A stretch of 64,000 bases of DNA from [Clostridium] aerotolerans DSM 5434 (GCF_000687555.1 NZ_JHWJ01000010.1:1-64000); one strand, 5' to 3'; shown: positions 1 through 9,775, counted from the stretch's first letter. Notes: generated by a model from the sequence alone, not told the origin. Numbers and translations: made by a program.

Positions 1-1
1 C

Positions 2-294
2 GTCGAAGCTTATGTGGCTTCGTGGATTGAAATTCATTCTTTTCATTGTTCTTCATGGTTTTAATTGTCGAAGCTTATGTGCTTCGTGGATTGAAATGTC
101 CTCATCAAAGTTGTAATACATGTAAGTGTGAGTCGAAGCTTATGTGGCTACGTGGATTGAAATCCTCCCAAGTATGTATTCTAATGACAATAAATGTCGA
201 GGCCTATGTGGCTTCGTGGATTGAAATTGATATCATTTAGTTTAGTAGCAATTAATGCTAACGTCGAATCCTGTGAGGCTTCGTGCATTGAAGT
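2..294 (+). CRISPR. Distal end of a CRISPR array, type I-C-like repeats
   Basis: Five repeats of 31-32 nt lie at 2-33, 67-97, 132-163, 196-227 and 263-294, with spacers of 33, 34, 32 and 35 nt. The repeat begins GTCGAAGC and ends CGTGGATTGAAAT; that ending and the 32-nt length are typical of type I-C repeats, and an internal GAAGC/GCTTC pair can form a short stem. Every copy after the first differs: copy 2 lacks one G, copy 3 has T to A at GGCTA, copy 4 has two changes in the left stem arm, and copy 5 is strongly degenerate including its ATTGAAG end. Degeneration toward the right marks the leader-distal end, so leader and cas genes should lie left of the window. No cas gene is present here. 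Subtype is inferred from the repeat alone. Confidence 0.9.
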
Positions 295-351
295 TCTATT
301 GCGAAGTTTAGGAGGGGGTACCGCAAAGGTCATTATATTTAGAACAAGAAA

Positions 352-386
352 AACAGTGCCGGGCCACATTTCCGGCACTGTTTTTT
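352..386 (+). terminator. Rho-independent terminator after the CRISPR array
   Basis: An 11-bp perfect stem (AACAGTGCCGG at 352-362 with CCGGCACTGTT at 372-382) has a 9-nt loop and is followed by a T run. The left side is A-rich, so it could also act on the other strand. It would end the crRNA precursor transcript before the next gene. Confidence 0.85.
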
Positions 387-471
387 GCATTCTCCCGTTA
401 TAACTTCTTTCAATAACCAGCCATACGAAATATATATTTCACATTAACCTATAGGAATTGTATGATATATG

Positions 472-480
472 TGTTATAAT
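472..480 (+). promoter_or_regulatory. Extended -10 promoter for the binding lipoprotein
   Basis: TGTTATAAT is an extended -10 element (TGn plus TATAAT at 475-480), 34 bases before the start codon at 515. No good -35 is seen 17 bases upstream, which is tolerated when TGn is present. Confidence 0.5.
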
Positions 481-514
481 GATTTCTCAGCACACATAAA
501 CAGGAGGACAGAAC

Positions 515-1360
515 ATGAAAAAAGGAATATTATTAAGCATCGTATCCATATTAGCGGCAGCGGCCATTACAGGCTGTGCAAATAAAGCAGCAACTGGTTC
601 CACTGAGACAAAGGGAGAGGAAAAGCAGCCGATTACGGTGGTGGCAGCCACCAGCGGTGTCAGCAATCCTTTCAGTTTCCAAAAGGACGGGAATTTAACG
701 GGCTATGATGTGGAAGTGTTAAAGAAGATCTTTGAGGGGCTTCCCCAGTATAAGCTGGAATTTAACGTAGTGGAATTCGAAGGCATCTTAAGCGGGTTAG
801 ACAGCGGCCGTTTCCAGCTTGGTGTAAATAACTTTAGTTCCAATCCAGAGCGGCGTGAGAAATACACCTTCTCCCTTCCGATCATTGAAAATGCCAATGT
901 ATTTGTAGTGAGAAAGGATGATGAAAAATTAAAATCCCTGGAAGATTTATCTGGTTATAAAGCAGTCACAGAAGTAGGAAATTCCGGTGCTACCTTACTT
1001 GAAAAATACAACAATGAACACCCTGATGCCAAGGCAGATATCATCTATACTGATGAGAACTTTGTAAAGCAGTTTGAAAGCATTGAATCCGGGCGCTACG
1101 ATGTAAGAATCATTTCCCGTATATCTGCGGAAAAAGCTATTCGGGAGCAGGGCTTTAACAACTTAAAGATCGTTCCATTTGCAAGCACCAACAGCGATCC
1201 AGGTTCATATATCCTGTTTGACAAAAATGGAGACCAGGAGCTGATAGATGCCGTGAACAAACGAATTAAGGAAATCTATGAGGACGGTTCCTTATTAAAG
1301 ATCAGTGAAGAACAGCTATTAGGAAACTACATTCCGAAAAAAGAGCTGATAGAACAATAA
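515..1360 (+). CDS. Amino-acid-type ABC substrate-binding lipoprotein
   Basis: A 281-residue family 3 solute-binding protein that would capture a polar amino acid or related small molecule outside the membrane. The N-terminus has a short basic stretch, a hydrophobic segment and a lipobox (AAITGC, Cys about 21), followed by a low-complexity linker. Family features include GYDVEV near residue 70 and FSSNPERREKYTFS near 115-128. The start has an AGGAGG site six bases upstream. No permease or ATPase gene is adjacent; the only partner is the CapA-like gene 12 bases downstream, so the protein may serve a transporter encoded elsewhere or act as a sensor. The ligand cannot be deduced. Confidence 0.85.
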   Translation: MKKGILLSIVSILAAAAITGCANKAATGSTETKGEEKQPITVVAATSGVSNPFSFQKDGNLTGYDVEVLKKIFEGLPQYKLEFNVVEFEGILSGLDSGRFQLGVNNFSSNPERREKYTFSLPIIENANVFVVRKDDEKLKSLEDLSGYKAVTEVGNSGATLLEKYNNEHPDAKADIIYTDENFVKQFESIESGRYDVRIISRISAEKAIREQGFNNLKIVPFASTNSDPGSYILFDKNGDQELIDAVNKRIKEIYEDGSLLKISEEQLLGNYIPKKELIEQ

Positions 1361-1372
1361 CAGGAGGCTGCT

Positions 1373-2707
1373 ATGAAATTTTTAATCACCGGTGATTCCT
1401 TGTTTTCCAGCAGTAATCTCCATAAGACCATCGATCCTGGCGTTCTGTCACGGCTTAAGGAAGTAGATGAGGTTTTCACCAATGCAGAGTTTGTTACTCC
1501 CGAGAAGAACACGGTCCCAGCAGCTGGAAGGGGATACCAGACCAGCGTGCGGCCCCAGGCGTTAAAGGAATTTTCAAAGCTGAACATTCGAAACGTTGGT
1601 TTTGCCAACAATCATACAGGCGATTACGGTGTACAGGGCCTTCTCGATACCATACAGGCAGCAGAGGAATCCGGTCTGACGCCTTTAGGCGTAGGTCTAA
1701 GCCTTTCCGACGCCAGAAAGCCAGTGTTTCTGGATACTCCTGACGGAAGGATTGCAATCATCACTGTAGGCGTTACAAGAAGTGAGGTCTTTGCCGCTTC
1801 CAATCCCGGAAATGGAGTTCCAGGAAGGCCAGGAGTGAACCCCTTACGGTGGTCCAGAACCTATGTGGTTAATGAAGCTGATTTTAATTCCTTAAAGGAC
1901 ATCAGTAAGCGAATTGGCATTCATGACAGCATGGAGGAAGGCAAGAGGATTGAGACCTTTAAAAGCAAGTCAGAAGACCTATATGAGCTTGGCTCTTTAT
2001 TTGAGGGATATTTGACCTTTGAAAAAGGAACTTCTCCTGGAGTGAAGACCACAGCCAATGAAAAGGATCAGAGAGAAATATTAAAATCCATAAAGGATGC
2101 CAGAGAGAGAAGCGACTATGTATTCGTTAATCTCCATACCCATGAAGGGGAAAATGAAAACTGGTATTCCGATTACCCGGCTGGATTTATTGAAGACTTT
2201 GCCCATGCAGCTATTGATGCAGGCGCAAGCTGTGTTTTTGGCCATGGAGCCCATTTTACAAGAGGGGCAGAAATCTATCACGGACAGCCTGTCTTTTATA
2301 ACCTGGGAAGTCTGTTTATGGAATTTGAAGCGGGAGAATCCATCATTTCCCCGGAGATGTTTGAAGCGTACGGATATCCGGAAAATGAATCTCCCTCCAC
2401 TCTACACAAGAACCGGACGAAGGATTCCGATGGGAACTGGCAGGGCTTTTACAGCCATAGTAAGTTCTCCCAGAACTTTATGGTACTCTTTGACTTAGAC
2501 CGGGATGGCGGAACGTTTGAATATGAGCTGATTCCCATTGATTTAAATCTCACCCACCCATTGGTGACGAAACGGGGGCTTCCCGTGCTTGCATCAGAGG
2601 AGGAGAAGGCTTCCCTGATTGAACGGCTGAACGATGTGAGCAGAGACCGCTACCAGACTGAAATTGTGTATGAAAATGAACGGCTGACCCTAAAAACTCT
2701 TACTTAA
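1373..2707 (+). CDS. CapA-like (PGA_cap) metallophosphatase-fold protein
   Basis: A 444-residue protein of the CapA/PgsA-like family, related to calcineurin-type phosphoesterases and named for poly-gamma-glutamate capsule synthesis. Visible motifs in order are a GDS near the N-terminus, NAEF about residue 42, GFANNHTGDYG about 78-88, LHTHEGE about 254-260, and a C-terminal HGAHFTRGAE then YNLGSLFME block; the conserved Asp, Asn and His residues fit metal binding. Unlike many CapA proteins it has no signal peptide or membrane anchor and begins directly with the first strand, so it is probably cytoplasmic. It follows the binding lipoprotein by 12 bases and ends at a terminator, giving a two-gene operon. 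No other capsule genes are nearby, so its substrate is unknown. Confidence 0.8.
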   Translation: MKFLITGDSLFSSSNLHKTIDPGVLSRLKEVDEVFTNAEFVTPEKNTVPAAGRGYQTSVRPQALKEFSKLNIRNVGFANNHTGDYGVQGLLDTIQAAEESGLTPLGVGLSLSDARKPVFLDTPDGRIAIITVGVTRSEVFAASNPGNGVPGRPGVNPLRWSRTYVVNEADFNSLKDISKRIGIHDSMEEGKRIETFKSKSEDLYELGSLFEGYLTFEKGTSPGVKTTANEKDQREILKSIKDARERSDYVFVNLHTHEGENENWYSDYPAGFIEDFAHAAIDAGASCVFGHGAHFTRGAEIYHGQPVFYNLGSLFMEFEAGESIISPEMFEAYGYPENESPSTLHKNRTKDSDGNWQGFYSHSKFSQNFMVLFDLDRDGGTFEYELIPIDLNLTHPLVTKRGLPVLASEEEKASLIERLNDVSRDRYQTEIVYENERLTLKTLT

Positions 2708-2769
2708 AAAGACATTGCCTGGCTCTTTTTTCACCATTCGGGAATCGAGCAGTCAGGCAGTGTCTTTTT
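2706..2769 (+). terminator. Rho-independent terminator after the CapA-like gene
   Basis: AAAAAGACATTGCCTG pairs with CAGGCAGTGTCTTTTT across a central arm with GGCTC/GAGC; the stem is long with one wobble and a small bulge and ends in TTTTTCTT. Confidence 0.8.
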
Positions 2770-2842
2770 CTTACATAACCTTAATTCATAGGTTCAATTC
2801 CAATCTTATATATTAGTTTCCAGTAAAAATATTTGATTTTAG

Positions 2843-2871
2843 TTGAAAAATATCATTAAATGTTCTATTAT
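2843..2871 (+). promoter_or_regulatory. Promoter of the leuB-ilv-ser operon
   Basis: TTGAAA at 2843-2848 and TATTAT at 2866-2871 are separated by exactly 17 bases. This is the only good promoter in the leuB upstream region and there is no internal terminator before 11070. No T-box antiterminator or leader peptide is evident in the short leader of about 45 bases. Confidence 0.65.
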
Positions 2872-2920
2872 GAGAAGAAATACATCAGCAAAGTACAGTG
2901 ATATAGAGGGAGAAGACGAG

Positions 2921-4009
2921 ATGAATTACAACATTGCAGTGATCCCTGGCGACGGGATCGGGCCTGAAATCATTGGAGAAGCCAGGAAGGTCCTTGATAA
3001 AGTAGGAAGTGTATACGGTCATGATTTCCTATATAAGGAAGTTTTAATGGGTGGTATCTCCATTGACACGTATGGAGCCCCTCTCACAGAGGAAGCGTTA
3101 GAAACAGCAAAAAATAGTGATTCCGTTCTCCTTGGCGCAGTCGGCGGAGATGTGGGAAATTCAAAATGGTACGATGTGGCACCGAATCTGAGACCGGAAG
3201 CGGGACTATTATCCATTCGCAAAGGTCTTAATTTATTTGCTAACATCAGGCCGGCTTACCTCTATAAAGAACTGGCAGCAGCCTGCCCCTTAAAAGAAGA
3301 GATCATTGGTGATGGCTTTGACATGGTAATCATGAGAGAGCTGACAGGCGGACTTTATTTTGGAGACCGTTTCACGAAAGAAGTGGACGGTGTGATGACA
3401 GCCGTTGATACTCTCACTTATAATGAAACAGAAATCAGACGAATTGCCATCAAAGCATTTGAAATCGCTATGAAGCGAAAAAAACAGGTCATCAGCGTGG
3501 ATAAGGCCAATGTGCTGGATTCCTCCAGACTTTGGCGTAAAGTAGTGGAAGAGGTAGCAAAGGATTATCCGGAAGTTGCCTTAAGCCATATGCTGGTTGA
3601 CAATTGTGCCATGCAGCTAGTTATGAACCCAGGACAGTTTGATGTGATCCTCACAGAAAACATGTTTGGAGATATATTATCCGACGAGGCCAGTATGATC
3701 ACCGGGTCCATCGGAATGCTTTCATCAGCCAGTATGAATGAAAGTAAATTCGGAATGTATGAACCAAGTCATGGTTCGGCTCCGGATATTGCAGGAAAAA
3801 ATATCGCAAACCCCATTGCAACCATTCTTTCAGCCGCTATGATGCTCCGCTATTCCTTTGATTTAGATGAGGAAGCGAAAGCCGTAGAAAAAGCGGTGGA
3901 AGCGGTATTACAGGAAGGATACCGGACCGGAGATATTTTCTCGGAAGGAAACATAAGAGTAACCACCACTGAAATGGGAGATTTAATCGCAGAGCGGATC
4001 AGCAAATAA
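2921..4009 (+). CDS. leuB: 3-isopropylmalate dehydrogenase
   Basis: This 362-residue cytoplasmic enzyme oxidises and decarboxylates 3-isopropylmalate to 2-oxoisocaproate in leucine synthesis, using NAD and a divalent metal. It starts with the family signature [14 protein letters not shown] and carries ELTGGLYFG, the SVDKANVL stretch, and the metal-binding block ending [14 protein letters not shown]. Length is normal for LeuB. A longer reading is open upstream, but its first start would be the -35 box itself, so ATG 2921 with a GAGGGAG site is chosen. It is the first gene of a six-gene operon; leuA and leuCD are not in the window. The gap to ilvD holds a weak stem (4022-4060) without a T run. 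Confidence 0.95.
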   Translation: MNYNIAVIPGDGIGPEIIGEARKVLDKVGSVYGHDFLYKEVLMGGISIDTYGAPLTEEALETAKNSDSVLLGAVGGDVGNSKWYDVAPNLRPEAGLLSIRKGLNLFANIRPAYLYKELAAACPLKEEIIGDGFDMVIMRELTGGLYFGDRFTKEVDGVMTAVDTLTYNETEIRRIAIKAFEIAMKRKKQVISVDKANVLDSSRLWRKVVEEVAKDYPEVALSHMLVDNCAMQLVMNPGQFDVILTENMFGDILSDEASMITGSIGMLSSASMNESKFGMYEPSHGSAPDIAGKNIANPIATILSAAMMLRYSFDLDEEAKAVEKAVEAVLQEGYRTGDIFSEGNIRVTTTEMGDLIAERISK

Positions 4010-4102
4010 ATGCCAACATTGCCGGAAGAGGAAAAACCCATGGTTTACCCCCTCTCCCGGATTTCCATATAATCAGAAAATAAAAAAAGGAGTGTGCAGC
4101 AG

Positions 4103-5764
4103 ATGAAGAGTGACTCAGTAAAAAAAGGAATGCAGCAGGCGCCTCATCGTTCCCTGTTTCATGCACTGGGAATGACAGAGGAAGAGATGGAGAAACCTTT
4201 AATTGGAATCGTCAGTTCTTATAATGAAATCGTCCCAGGTCATATGAACCTGGATAAAATTACAGCTGCGGTCAAGATGGGTGTTGCTATGGCAGGCGGT
4301 AACCCGGTTATGGTACCGGCTATTGCTGTCTGTGACGGAATTGCCATGGGACATATCGGAATGAAGTATTCCCTGGTGACCAGAGACCTAGTAGCCGATT
4401 CCACCGAATGTCTGGCCAGAGCCCACGCCTTTGATGCCCTGGTTATGATTCCTAACTGTGATAAGAATGTCCCTGGACTTTTAATGGCAGCAGCCCGCAT
4501 TAATGTACCCACAGTGTTCGTCAGTGGCGGACCAATGTTAGCTGGTCGTGTGCACGGACACAGAACAAGTCTTTCCAGCATGTTTGAGGCAGTAGGTGCC
4601 TACACAGCAGGCAAGATGACAGAAGAGGAAGTAAAGGAATACGAACAGAGCGCATGTCCGACCTGCGGCTCCTGTTCCGGTATGTATACGGCAAACAGCA
4701 TGAACTGTTTAACAGAGGTCCTTGGCATGGGACTTCGGGGAAATGGAACCATTCCAGCTGTTTATTCCGATCGAATTAAGCTTGCCAAGCATGCAGGAAT
4801 GGCTGTTATGGATATGCTTGAGAAAGATATCCGTCCAAGAGATATTATGACGGAAAAATCCTTCCGCAATGCCCTGGTCATGGATATGGCATTGGGATGC
4901 AGCACCAACAGCATGCTTCACCTTCCGGCCATTGCCCATGAAGCCGGAATCGATCTTAATCTGGAGATCGCCAATGAGATCAGCAATAAAACACCGAACC
5001 TGTGCCACCTGGCACCGGCTGGCCCTACTTATATAGAAGATTTACATGAAGCAGGCGGTATTTACGCGGTTATGAATGAGATCAGCAAGCTGGGACTTTT
5101 AGACTTAGACTGTATGACAGTAACTGGTAAGACCGTAGGTGAGAATATTAAGAACTGTGTTAACAGAAATCCAGAGGTCATTCGTACGGTAGAAAATCCT
5201 TACAGCAAGACTGGTGGAATTGCCATATTAAAAGGAAACTTAGCTCCTGATACGGCAGTGGTAAAACGTTCAGCCGTAGCGCCTGAGATGTTAAAGCATG
5301 AAGGTCCTGCACGCGTGTTTGACTGCGAAGAAGATGCCATTGAAGCTATCAAGGGCGGAAAAATTGTGGCAGGTGATGTAGTGGTCATCCGCTACGAAGG
5401 ACCAAAGGGAGGCCCTGGCATGAGAGAGATGTTAAATCCGACCTCAGCCATTGCCGGAATGGGACTTGGCTCGACCGTAGCTCTCATTACCGACGGCCGT
5501 TTCAGCGGAGCCTCCAGAGGTGCTTCCATCGGCCATGCCTGTCCCGAAGCAGCGGTGGGAGGTCCCATTGCTCTTGTGGAAGAGGGAGATATCATTTCCA
5601 TTGACATCGACAACTGCAAACTGGATTTATTAGTTTCAGATGAAGAGATGGCAGCCAGAAAGGAAAAATGGCAGCCAAGAAAGCCACAGGTAACCACAGG
5701 ATATCTGGCCCGTTATGCGGCCATGGCAGCCCCGGCCAGCCGGGGAGCAATTCTTGAAGTATAA
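4103..5764 (+). CDS. ilvD: Dihydroxy-acid dehydratase
   Basis: A 553-residue iron-sulfur enzyme that dehydrates dihydroxyisovalerate and dihydroxymethylvalerate to the 2-oxo acids of valine and isoleucine synthesis. The first cluster-ligand region PNCDKNVPG has Cys at about 119, and [19 protein letters not shown] supplies further cysteines near 185-191. The C-terminal [14 protein letters not shown] motif is typical of the IlvD/Edd family. Length fits IlvD. AAGGAG lies about 10 bases before ATG 4103; an alternative GTG at 4094 overlaps the ribosome site and is rejected. It is 16 bases from ilvB and surely co-transcribed with it. Confidence 0.95.
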   Translation: MKSDSVKKGMQQAPHRSLFHALGMTEEEMEKPLIGIVSSYNEIVPGHMNLDKITAAVKMGVAMAGGNPVMVPAIAVCDGIAMGHIGMKYSLVTRDLVADSTECLARAHAFDALVMIPNCDKNVPGLLMAAARINVPTVFVSGGPMLAGRVHGHRTSLSSMFEAVGAYTAGKMTEEEVKEYEQSACPTCGSCSGMYTANSMNCLTEVLGMGLRGNGTIPAVYSDRIKLAKHAGMAVMDMLEKDIRPRDIMTEKSFRNALVMDMALGCSTNSMLHLPAIAHEAGIDLNLEIANEISNKTPNLCHLAPAGPTYIEDLHEAGGIYAVMNEISKLGLLDLDCMTVTGKTVGENIKNCVNRNPEVIRTVENPYSKTGGIAILKGNLAPDTAVVKRSAVAPEMLKHEGPARVFDCEEDAIEAIKGGKIVAGDVVVIRYEGPKGGPGMREMLNPTSAIAGMGLGSTVALITDGRFSGASRGASIGHACPEAAVGGPIALVEEGDIISIDIDNCKLDLLVSDEEMAARKEKWQPRKPQVTTGYLARYAAMAAPASRGAILEV

Positions 5765-5780
5765 TGAAAAGGAGCGGCCT

Positions 5781-7460
5781 ATGAAGACATTGACAGGAGC
5801 AGAGATTGTAATCGAATGCTTAAAAGAGCAGAAGGTGGATACGATTTTTGGGTATCCGGGAGGCTCGATCCTGAACATTTACGATGCCCTTTATAAGCAT
5901 CAGGATGAGATAAACCACATCCTTACGGCCCATGAGCAGGGAGCGGCCCATGCGGCAGACGGATATTCCAGAGCAACCGGCAAGGTGGGAGTCTGTATGG
6001 CGACCTCAGGACCTGGAGCCACCAACCTTGTTACCGGAATTGCAACGGCTTATATGGATTCTATCCCCATGGTGGCCATCACCTGTAACGTAGCCCTTCC
6101 ACTTCTTGGGCGGGATAGTTTTCAGGAAATCGATATAACTGGCGTAACCATGCCGATTACCAAATATAATTTTATTGTGAAGGATATCACAAAGCTTGCA
6201 GATACCATTCGCAGGGCCTTTGCAATCGCCCAGACAGGAAGACCTGGCCCGGTTCTCGTTGATATCACAAAGGATGTAACAGCAGCCTCCTTTGATTATG
6301 AATACCAAGAGCCAAAGCCAATCGTTCGTCAGGAGGATACCATTACAGAAGAAGATTTGGAAACAGCTCTGACCATGATTCGTAAATCCCAGAAGCCTTA
6401 TATTTTCGTAGGCGGCGGAGCCATCATTGCCGGTGCTGAGGAAGAGCTTTCTTCCTTTGCTCATAAGATACAGGCCCCGGTAGCTGACAGTCTCATGGGA
6501 AAGGGTGCCTATGACGGGACCGATGAGCTTTATACGGGAATGGTAGGAATGCATGGAACCAAAACTTCCAATCTGGGAATCACAGAATGTGACCTTTTAA
6601 TTGTTATTGGGGCCAGATTCAGTGACCGGGTGGTAGGAAATGCATCGAAGTTCGCCCGCAATGCTAAGATTCTTCAGTTTGATGTAGATCCGGCTGAGAT
6701 CAACAAAAACATTAAGACACATGCAAGCGTGGTGGGAGATGTTAAATCCATTTTAAGAAAGTTAAATGTAAGACTGGACCCTATGAACCACGAAGAGTGG
6801 GTGGCTCACATCGAGCGGTTAAAAGATATGTACCCCATGCGGTATGAAAAGAGCATCTTAACCGGTCCATTTATTATAGAAAAGATTTATGAGGTGACTG
6901 GCGGAGACGCTGTCATTGCCACTGAGGTAGGCCAGCATCAGATGTGGGCGGCTCAGTACTACCAGTACAAATATCCAAGAAGCTTTATTACCTCCGGAGG
7001 CCTTGGAACCATGGGATACGGACTTGGTGCCGCTATGGGTGCCAAGATGGGAGTGAAGGATAAGGTAGTTATTAACATAGCAGGAGACGGATGCTTTCGA
7101 ATGAATTTCAATGAGATCGCCACTGCCACCCGTTACAACATCCCCATTATTCAAATCGTTTTAAACAACCACGTACTTGGCATGGTTCGCCAGTGGCAGA
7201 CCTTATTCTATGGAAAGAGATATTCCCATACCGAATTAAATGACCAGGTAGATTTTGTTAAGATAGCAGAAGGAATGGGAGCAAAGGCATACCGGGTAAC
7301 CAGCAAAGAGGAATTCGAGCCGGTACTTCGGGAAGCCATTGCCCTTAACGTTCCTGTTGTTATAGATTGTCAGATTCACTGCGATGATAAGGTATTCCCT
7401 ATGGTATCACCGGGGGCGCCCATTGAAGAGGTATTTGACGCAGAAGATCTAAAGATATAG
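5781..7460 (+). CDS. ilvB: Acetolactate synthase, large (catalytic) subunit
   Basis: A 559-residue thiamine-diphosphate enzyme that condenses pyruvate with pyruvate or 2-oxobutyrate, the first common step of branched-chain amino acid synthesis. The N-terminal domain has FGYPGGSIL and the catalytic-Glu region AHEQGAAHAADGYSR near residue 50; the central domain carries the FAD-type QTGRPGPVLVDI; the C-terminal domain has GDGCFRMNFNEIATA followed by LNN, the ThDP/Mg motif. The start has AAAAGGAG seven bases before ATG. No small regulatory subunit (ilvN) follows; the next gene is serC. Either ilvN is elsewhere or the enzyme works without it. Catabolic AlsS is possible but the operon context favours the anabolic form. 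Confidence 0.92.
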   Translation: MKTLTGAEIVIECLKEQKVDTIFGYPGGSILNIYDALYKHQDEINHILTAHEQGAAHAADGYSRATGKVGVCMATSGPGATNLVTGIATAYMDSIPMVAITCNVALPLLGRDSFQEIDITGVTMPITKYNFIVKDITKLADTIRRAFAIAQTGRPGPVLVDITKDVTAASFDYEYQEPKPIVRQEDTITEEDLETALTMIRKSQKPYIFVGGGAIIAGAEEELSSFAHKIQAPVADSLMGKGAYDGTDELYTGMVGMHGTKTSNLGITECDLLIVIGARFSDRVVGNASKFARNAKILQFDVDPAEINKNIKTHASVVGDVKSILRKLNVRLDPMNHEEWVAHIERLKDMYPMRYEKSILTGPFIIEKIYEVTGGDAVIATEVGQHQMWAAQYYQYKYPRSFITSGGLGTMGYGLGAAMGAKMGVKDKVVINIAGDGCFRMNFNEIATATRYNIPIIQIVLNNHVLGMVRQWQTLFYGKRYSHTELNDQVDFVKIAEGMGAKAYRVTSKEEFEPVLREAIALNVPVVIDCQIHCDDKVFPMVSPGAPIEEVFDAEDLKI

Positions 7461-7491
7461 CTGAGAGCTATGAAAAAGAGGAGGAAGAGAT

Positions 7492-8577
7492 ATGAGCAGA
7501 GTGTTTAATTTTTCCGCAGGACCAGCCGTTCTGCCGGAGGAAGTCTTAAGAGAAGCAGCAGCAGAGATGATGGATTATAAGGGCTGTGGTATGTCCGTTA
7601 TGGAGATGAGCCACCGATCTAAAATGTTCGAATCCATCATCGGAGAAGCAGAAGCCGATCTTAGGGAATTACTTAACATTCCGGACAATTACAAGGTCTT
7701 ATTTTTACAGGGAGGTGCATCCCAGCAGTTTGCCATGGTTCCGATGAACCTTTTTAAGAATCGCGTAGGCGATTACATCATCACCGGAATGTGGGCAAAA
7801 AAGGCATATCAGGAAGCTTCGCTTTATGGTAAAGCCAATGCAGTTGCATCCAGTGCCGACAAGACCTTCAGTTATATCCCGGATGTTTCGGATCTGCCGA
7901 TCTCAGAGGATGCAGACTACGTATATATCTGTGAGAACAACACCATTTACGGAACGAAATATAAGACACTTCCTAACACAAAGGGAAAACCCTTAGTAGC
8001 TGACCTCTCCTCCTGTTTCTTATCCGAACCTGTTGACGTTTCCAAGTACGGCATGATCTTTGCAGGAGTACAAAAGAATGTAGGACCTGCAGGCGTAGTC
8101 ATCGCTATCATTCGTGAGGATTTGATTACGGAAGATGTGCTGCCGGGAACTCCTACCATGCTGCGTTATAAGACCCATTTAGATGCAGGCTCTCTTTATA
8201 ATACACCGCCTGCATACGGTATCTATATCTGCGGCAAGGTGTTCAAATGGTTAAAGAATTTAGGCGGCCTGGATGCGATGAAAGAAATCAATGAAAAGAA
8301 GGCAGCCATCTTATATGATTTCCTGGATCAGAGCAAGATGTTTAAGGGAACTGTAGAGAAGAAGGACCGTTCTCTTATGAACGTACCGTTTGTTACCGGC
8401 GATGATGAGCTTGATGCTCTCTTTGTGAAAGAATCAAAGGCAGCAGGCTTTGAAAACTTAAAAGGCCACAGAAGCGTAGGCGGAATGCGCGCCAGCATCT
8501 ATAACGCTATGCCAACAGAAGGCGTAGAGAAGTTAGTGGCATTTATGAAGGATTTCGAGGAAAAGCACGCCAAATAG
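7492..8577 (+). CDS. serC: Phosphoserine aminotransferase
   Basis: A 361-residue PLP enzyme converting 3-phosphohydroxypyruvate and glutamate to phosphoserine. It opens with VFNFSAGPAVLP, the SerC hallmark, has EMSHRS near residue 39, and the PLP lysine in GVQKNVGPAG about 199. The C-terminus holds GHRSVGGMRASIYNAM, the phosphate-binding arginine region. A GAGGAAG site precedes ATG. It lies 31 bases after ilvB and 22 before serA. No serB is seen in the window. Confidence 0.96.
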   Translation: MSRVFNFSAGPAVLPEEVLREAAAEMMDYKGCGMSVMEMSHRSKMFESIIGEAEADLRELLNIPDNYKVLFLQGGASQQFAMVPMNLFKNRVGDYIITGMWAKKAYQEASLYGKANAVASSADKTFSYIPDVSDLPISEDADYVYICENNTIYGTKYKTLPNTKGKPLVADLSSCFLSEPVDVSKYGMIFAGVQKNVGPAGVVIAIIREDLITEDVLPGTPTMLRYKTHLDAGSLYNTPPAYGIYICGKVFKWLKNLGGLDAMKEINEKKAAILYDFLDQSKMFKGTVEKKDRSLMNVPFVTGDDELDALFVKESKAAGFENLKGHRSVGGMRASIYNAMPTEGVEKLVAFMKDFEEKHAK

Positions 8578-8599
8578 GCAAGCGGGAAGGAGACAGGAA

Positions 8600-9766
8600 A
8601 TGAAGAAAATGATTCATTGTTTAAATGAGATATCCCCCTGCGGAACTGCATTACTGACAGAGGAATATACATTAACTAAGGATATAAAGGAAGCAGAAGG
8701 GGTATTGGTCCGCAGTGCTTCCATGCATGAAATGGAACTTCCGGAAGGACTGTTAGCCATCGCCAGAGCCGGAGCAGGAGTAAACAACATTCCTTTGGAT
8801 GCCTGTGCGGCTGAGGGAATCGTGGTATTTAACACACCAGGAGCCAATGCAAACGGAGTAAAGGAGCTGGTGATCGCCGGCTTACTCCTTGCTTCCCGTG
8901 ATATTACAGGAGGTATTGACTGGTGTAAGGCAAACGCAGAGGATGAGAACATTGCAAAATCTGCGGAAAAGGCAAAGAAAGCATTTGCAGGCTGTGAGAT
9001 TAAGGGTAAAAAGCTGGGCGTCGTTGGCCTTGGAGCCATTGGTGCAGAAGTTGCCAATGCCTGTTCTTCCCTTGGTATGGAGGTTTATGGATACGATCCA
9101 TTTCTTTCTGTCAATGCAGCATGGGGACTTTCCAGAAACATCAGACATATCACTTCCTTAGATACTATTTACAAAGAGTGTGATTACATTACAGTTCACG
9201 TTCCGCTCATTGATTCCACCAAAGGAATGATCAATAAGGCAGCTTTTGATACCATGAAAGACGGTGTGGTCATCTTAAACTTTGCCAGAGACATTCTGGT
9301 AAATGAAGAGGATATGAAGGCAGCCTTAGAATCTGGTAAAGTAAAGAAATATGTAACGGATTTCCCAAATGTAACCTCTGCTCATTTAGAGGGAGCGATT
9401 GTGATTCCTCACTTAGGTGCTTCTACAGAAGAATCTGAGGATAACTGTGCAAAGATGGCAGTGGAAGAAATCATGGATTACATCGATAACGGTAACATCC
9501 GCAATTCTGTTAATTTCCCTGCCTGTGATATGGGAATCTGCAGAGCGGAGAGCCGTATCGCAGTTCTTCATCTGAACATTCCAAACATGATTGGACAGAT
9601 TACAGGAACACTTGCAGCAGGTGATGTAAATATTACGGACATGACAAATAAGAGCCGTGAAAAATATGCATACACCCTCATTGACTTAGAAAAAACACCA
9701 GATGCCATGAGTATTCAGAAGTTAAATGCTATCAAAGGCATTTTACGGGTGCGGGTGATTAAATAA
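8600..9766 (+). CDS. serA: D-3-phosphoglycerate dehydrogenase with C-terminal ACT domain
   Basis: A 388-residue NAD-dependent enzyme catalysing the first step of serine synthesis. It has the substrate half with RAGAGVNNIPLD, the Rossmann motif GVVGLGAIGAEVAN near 138, the catalytic Arg region NFARDI near 234 and the catalytic His in PHLGASTEE near 276. Residues about 320-388 form an ACT domain (IPNMIGQITGTLA and DLEKTPD), which in this family usually binds serine for feedback inhibition. The size matches the compact SerA type with ACT but no intervening domain. Strong GGAAGGAG site; ten bases before the DUF1015 gene. Confidence 0.95.
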   Translation: MKKMIHCLNEISPCGTALLTEEYTLTKDIKEAEGVLVRSASMHEMELPEGLLAIARAGAGVNNIPLDACAAEGIVVFNTPGANANGVKELVIAGLLLASRDITGGIDWCKANAEDENIAKSAEKAKKAFAGCEIKGKKLGVVGLGAIGAEVANACSSLGMEVYGYDPFLSVNAAWGLSRNIRHITSLDTIYKECDYITVHVPLIDSTKGMINKAAFDTMKDGVVILNFARDILVNEEDMKAALESGKVKKYVTDFPNVTSAHLEGAIVIPHLGASTEESEDNCAKMAVEEIMDYIDNGNIRNSVNFPACDMGICRAESRIAVLHLNIPNMIGQITGTLAAGDVNITDMTNKSREKYAYTLIDLEKTPDAMSIQKLNAIKGILRVRVIK

Positions 9767-9775
9767 GGAGGAACT

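Noticed and set aside
2843-2920. Longer LeuB starting at 2843
   Set aside because: That start codon is the -35 box; the family N-terminus begins at 2921.
2770-2920. T-box or leucine leader-peptide attenuator before leuB
   Set aside because: No T-box sequence, specifier stem or Leu-rich short frame is visible, and the leader is only about 45 bases.
4022-4060. Hairpin between leuB and ilvD as a terminator
   Set aside because: Mismatched stem and no T run; the following genes clearly belong to the same operon.
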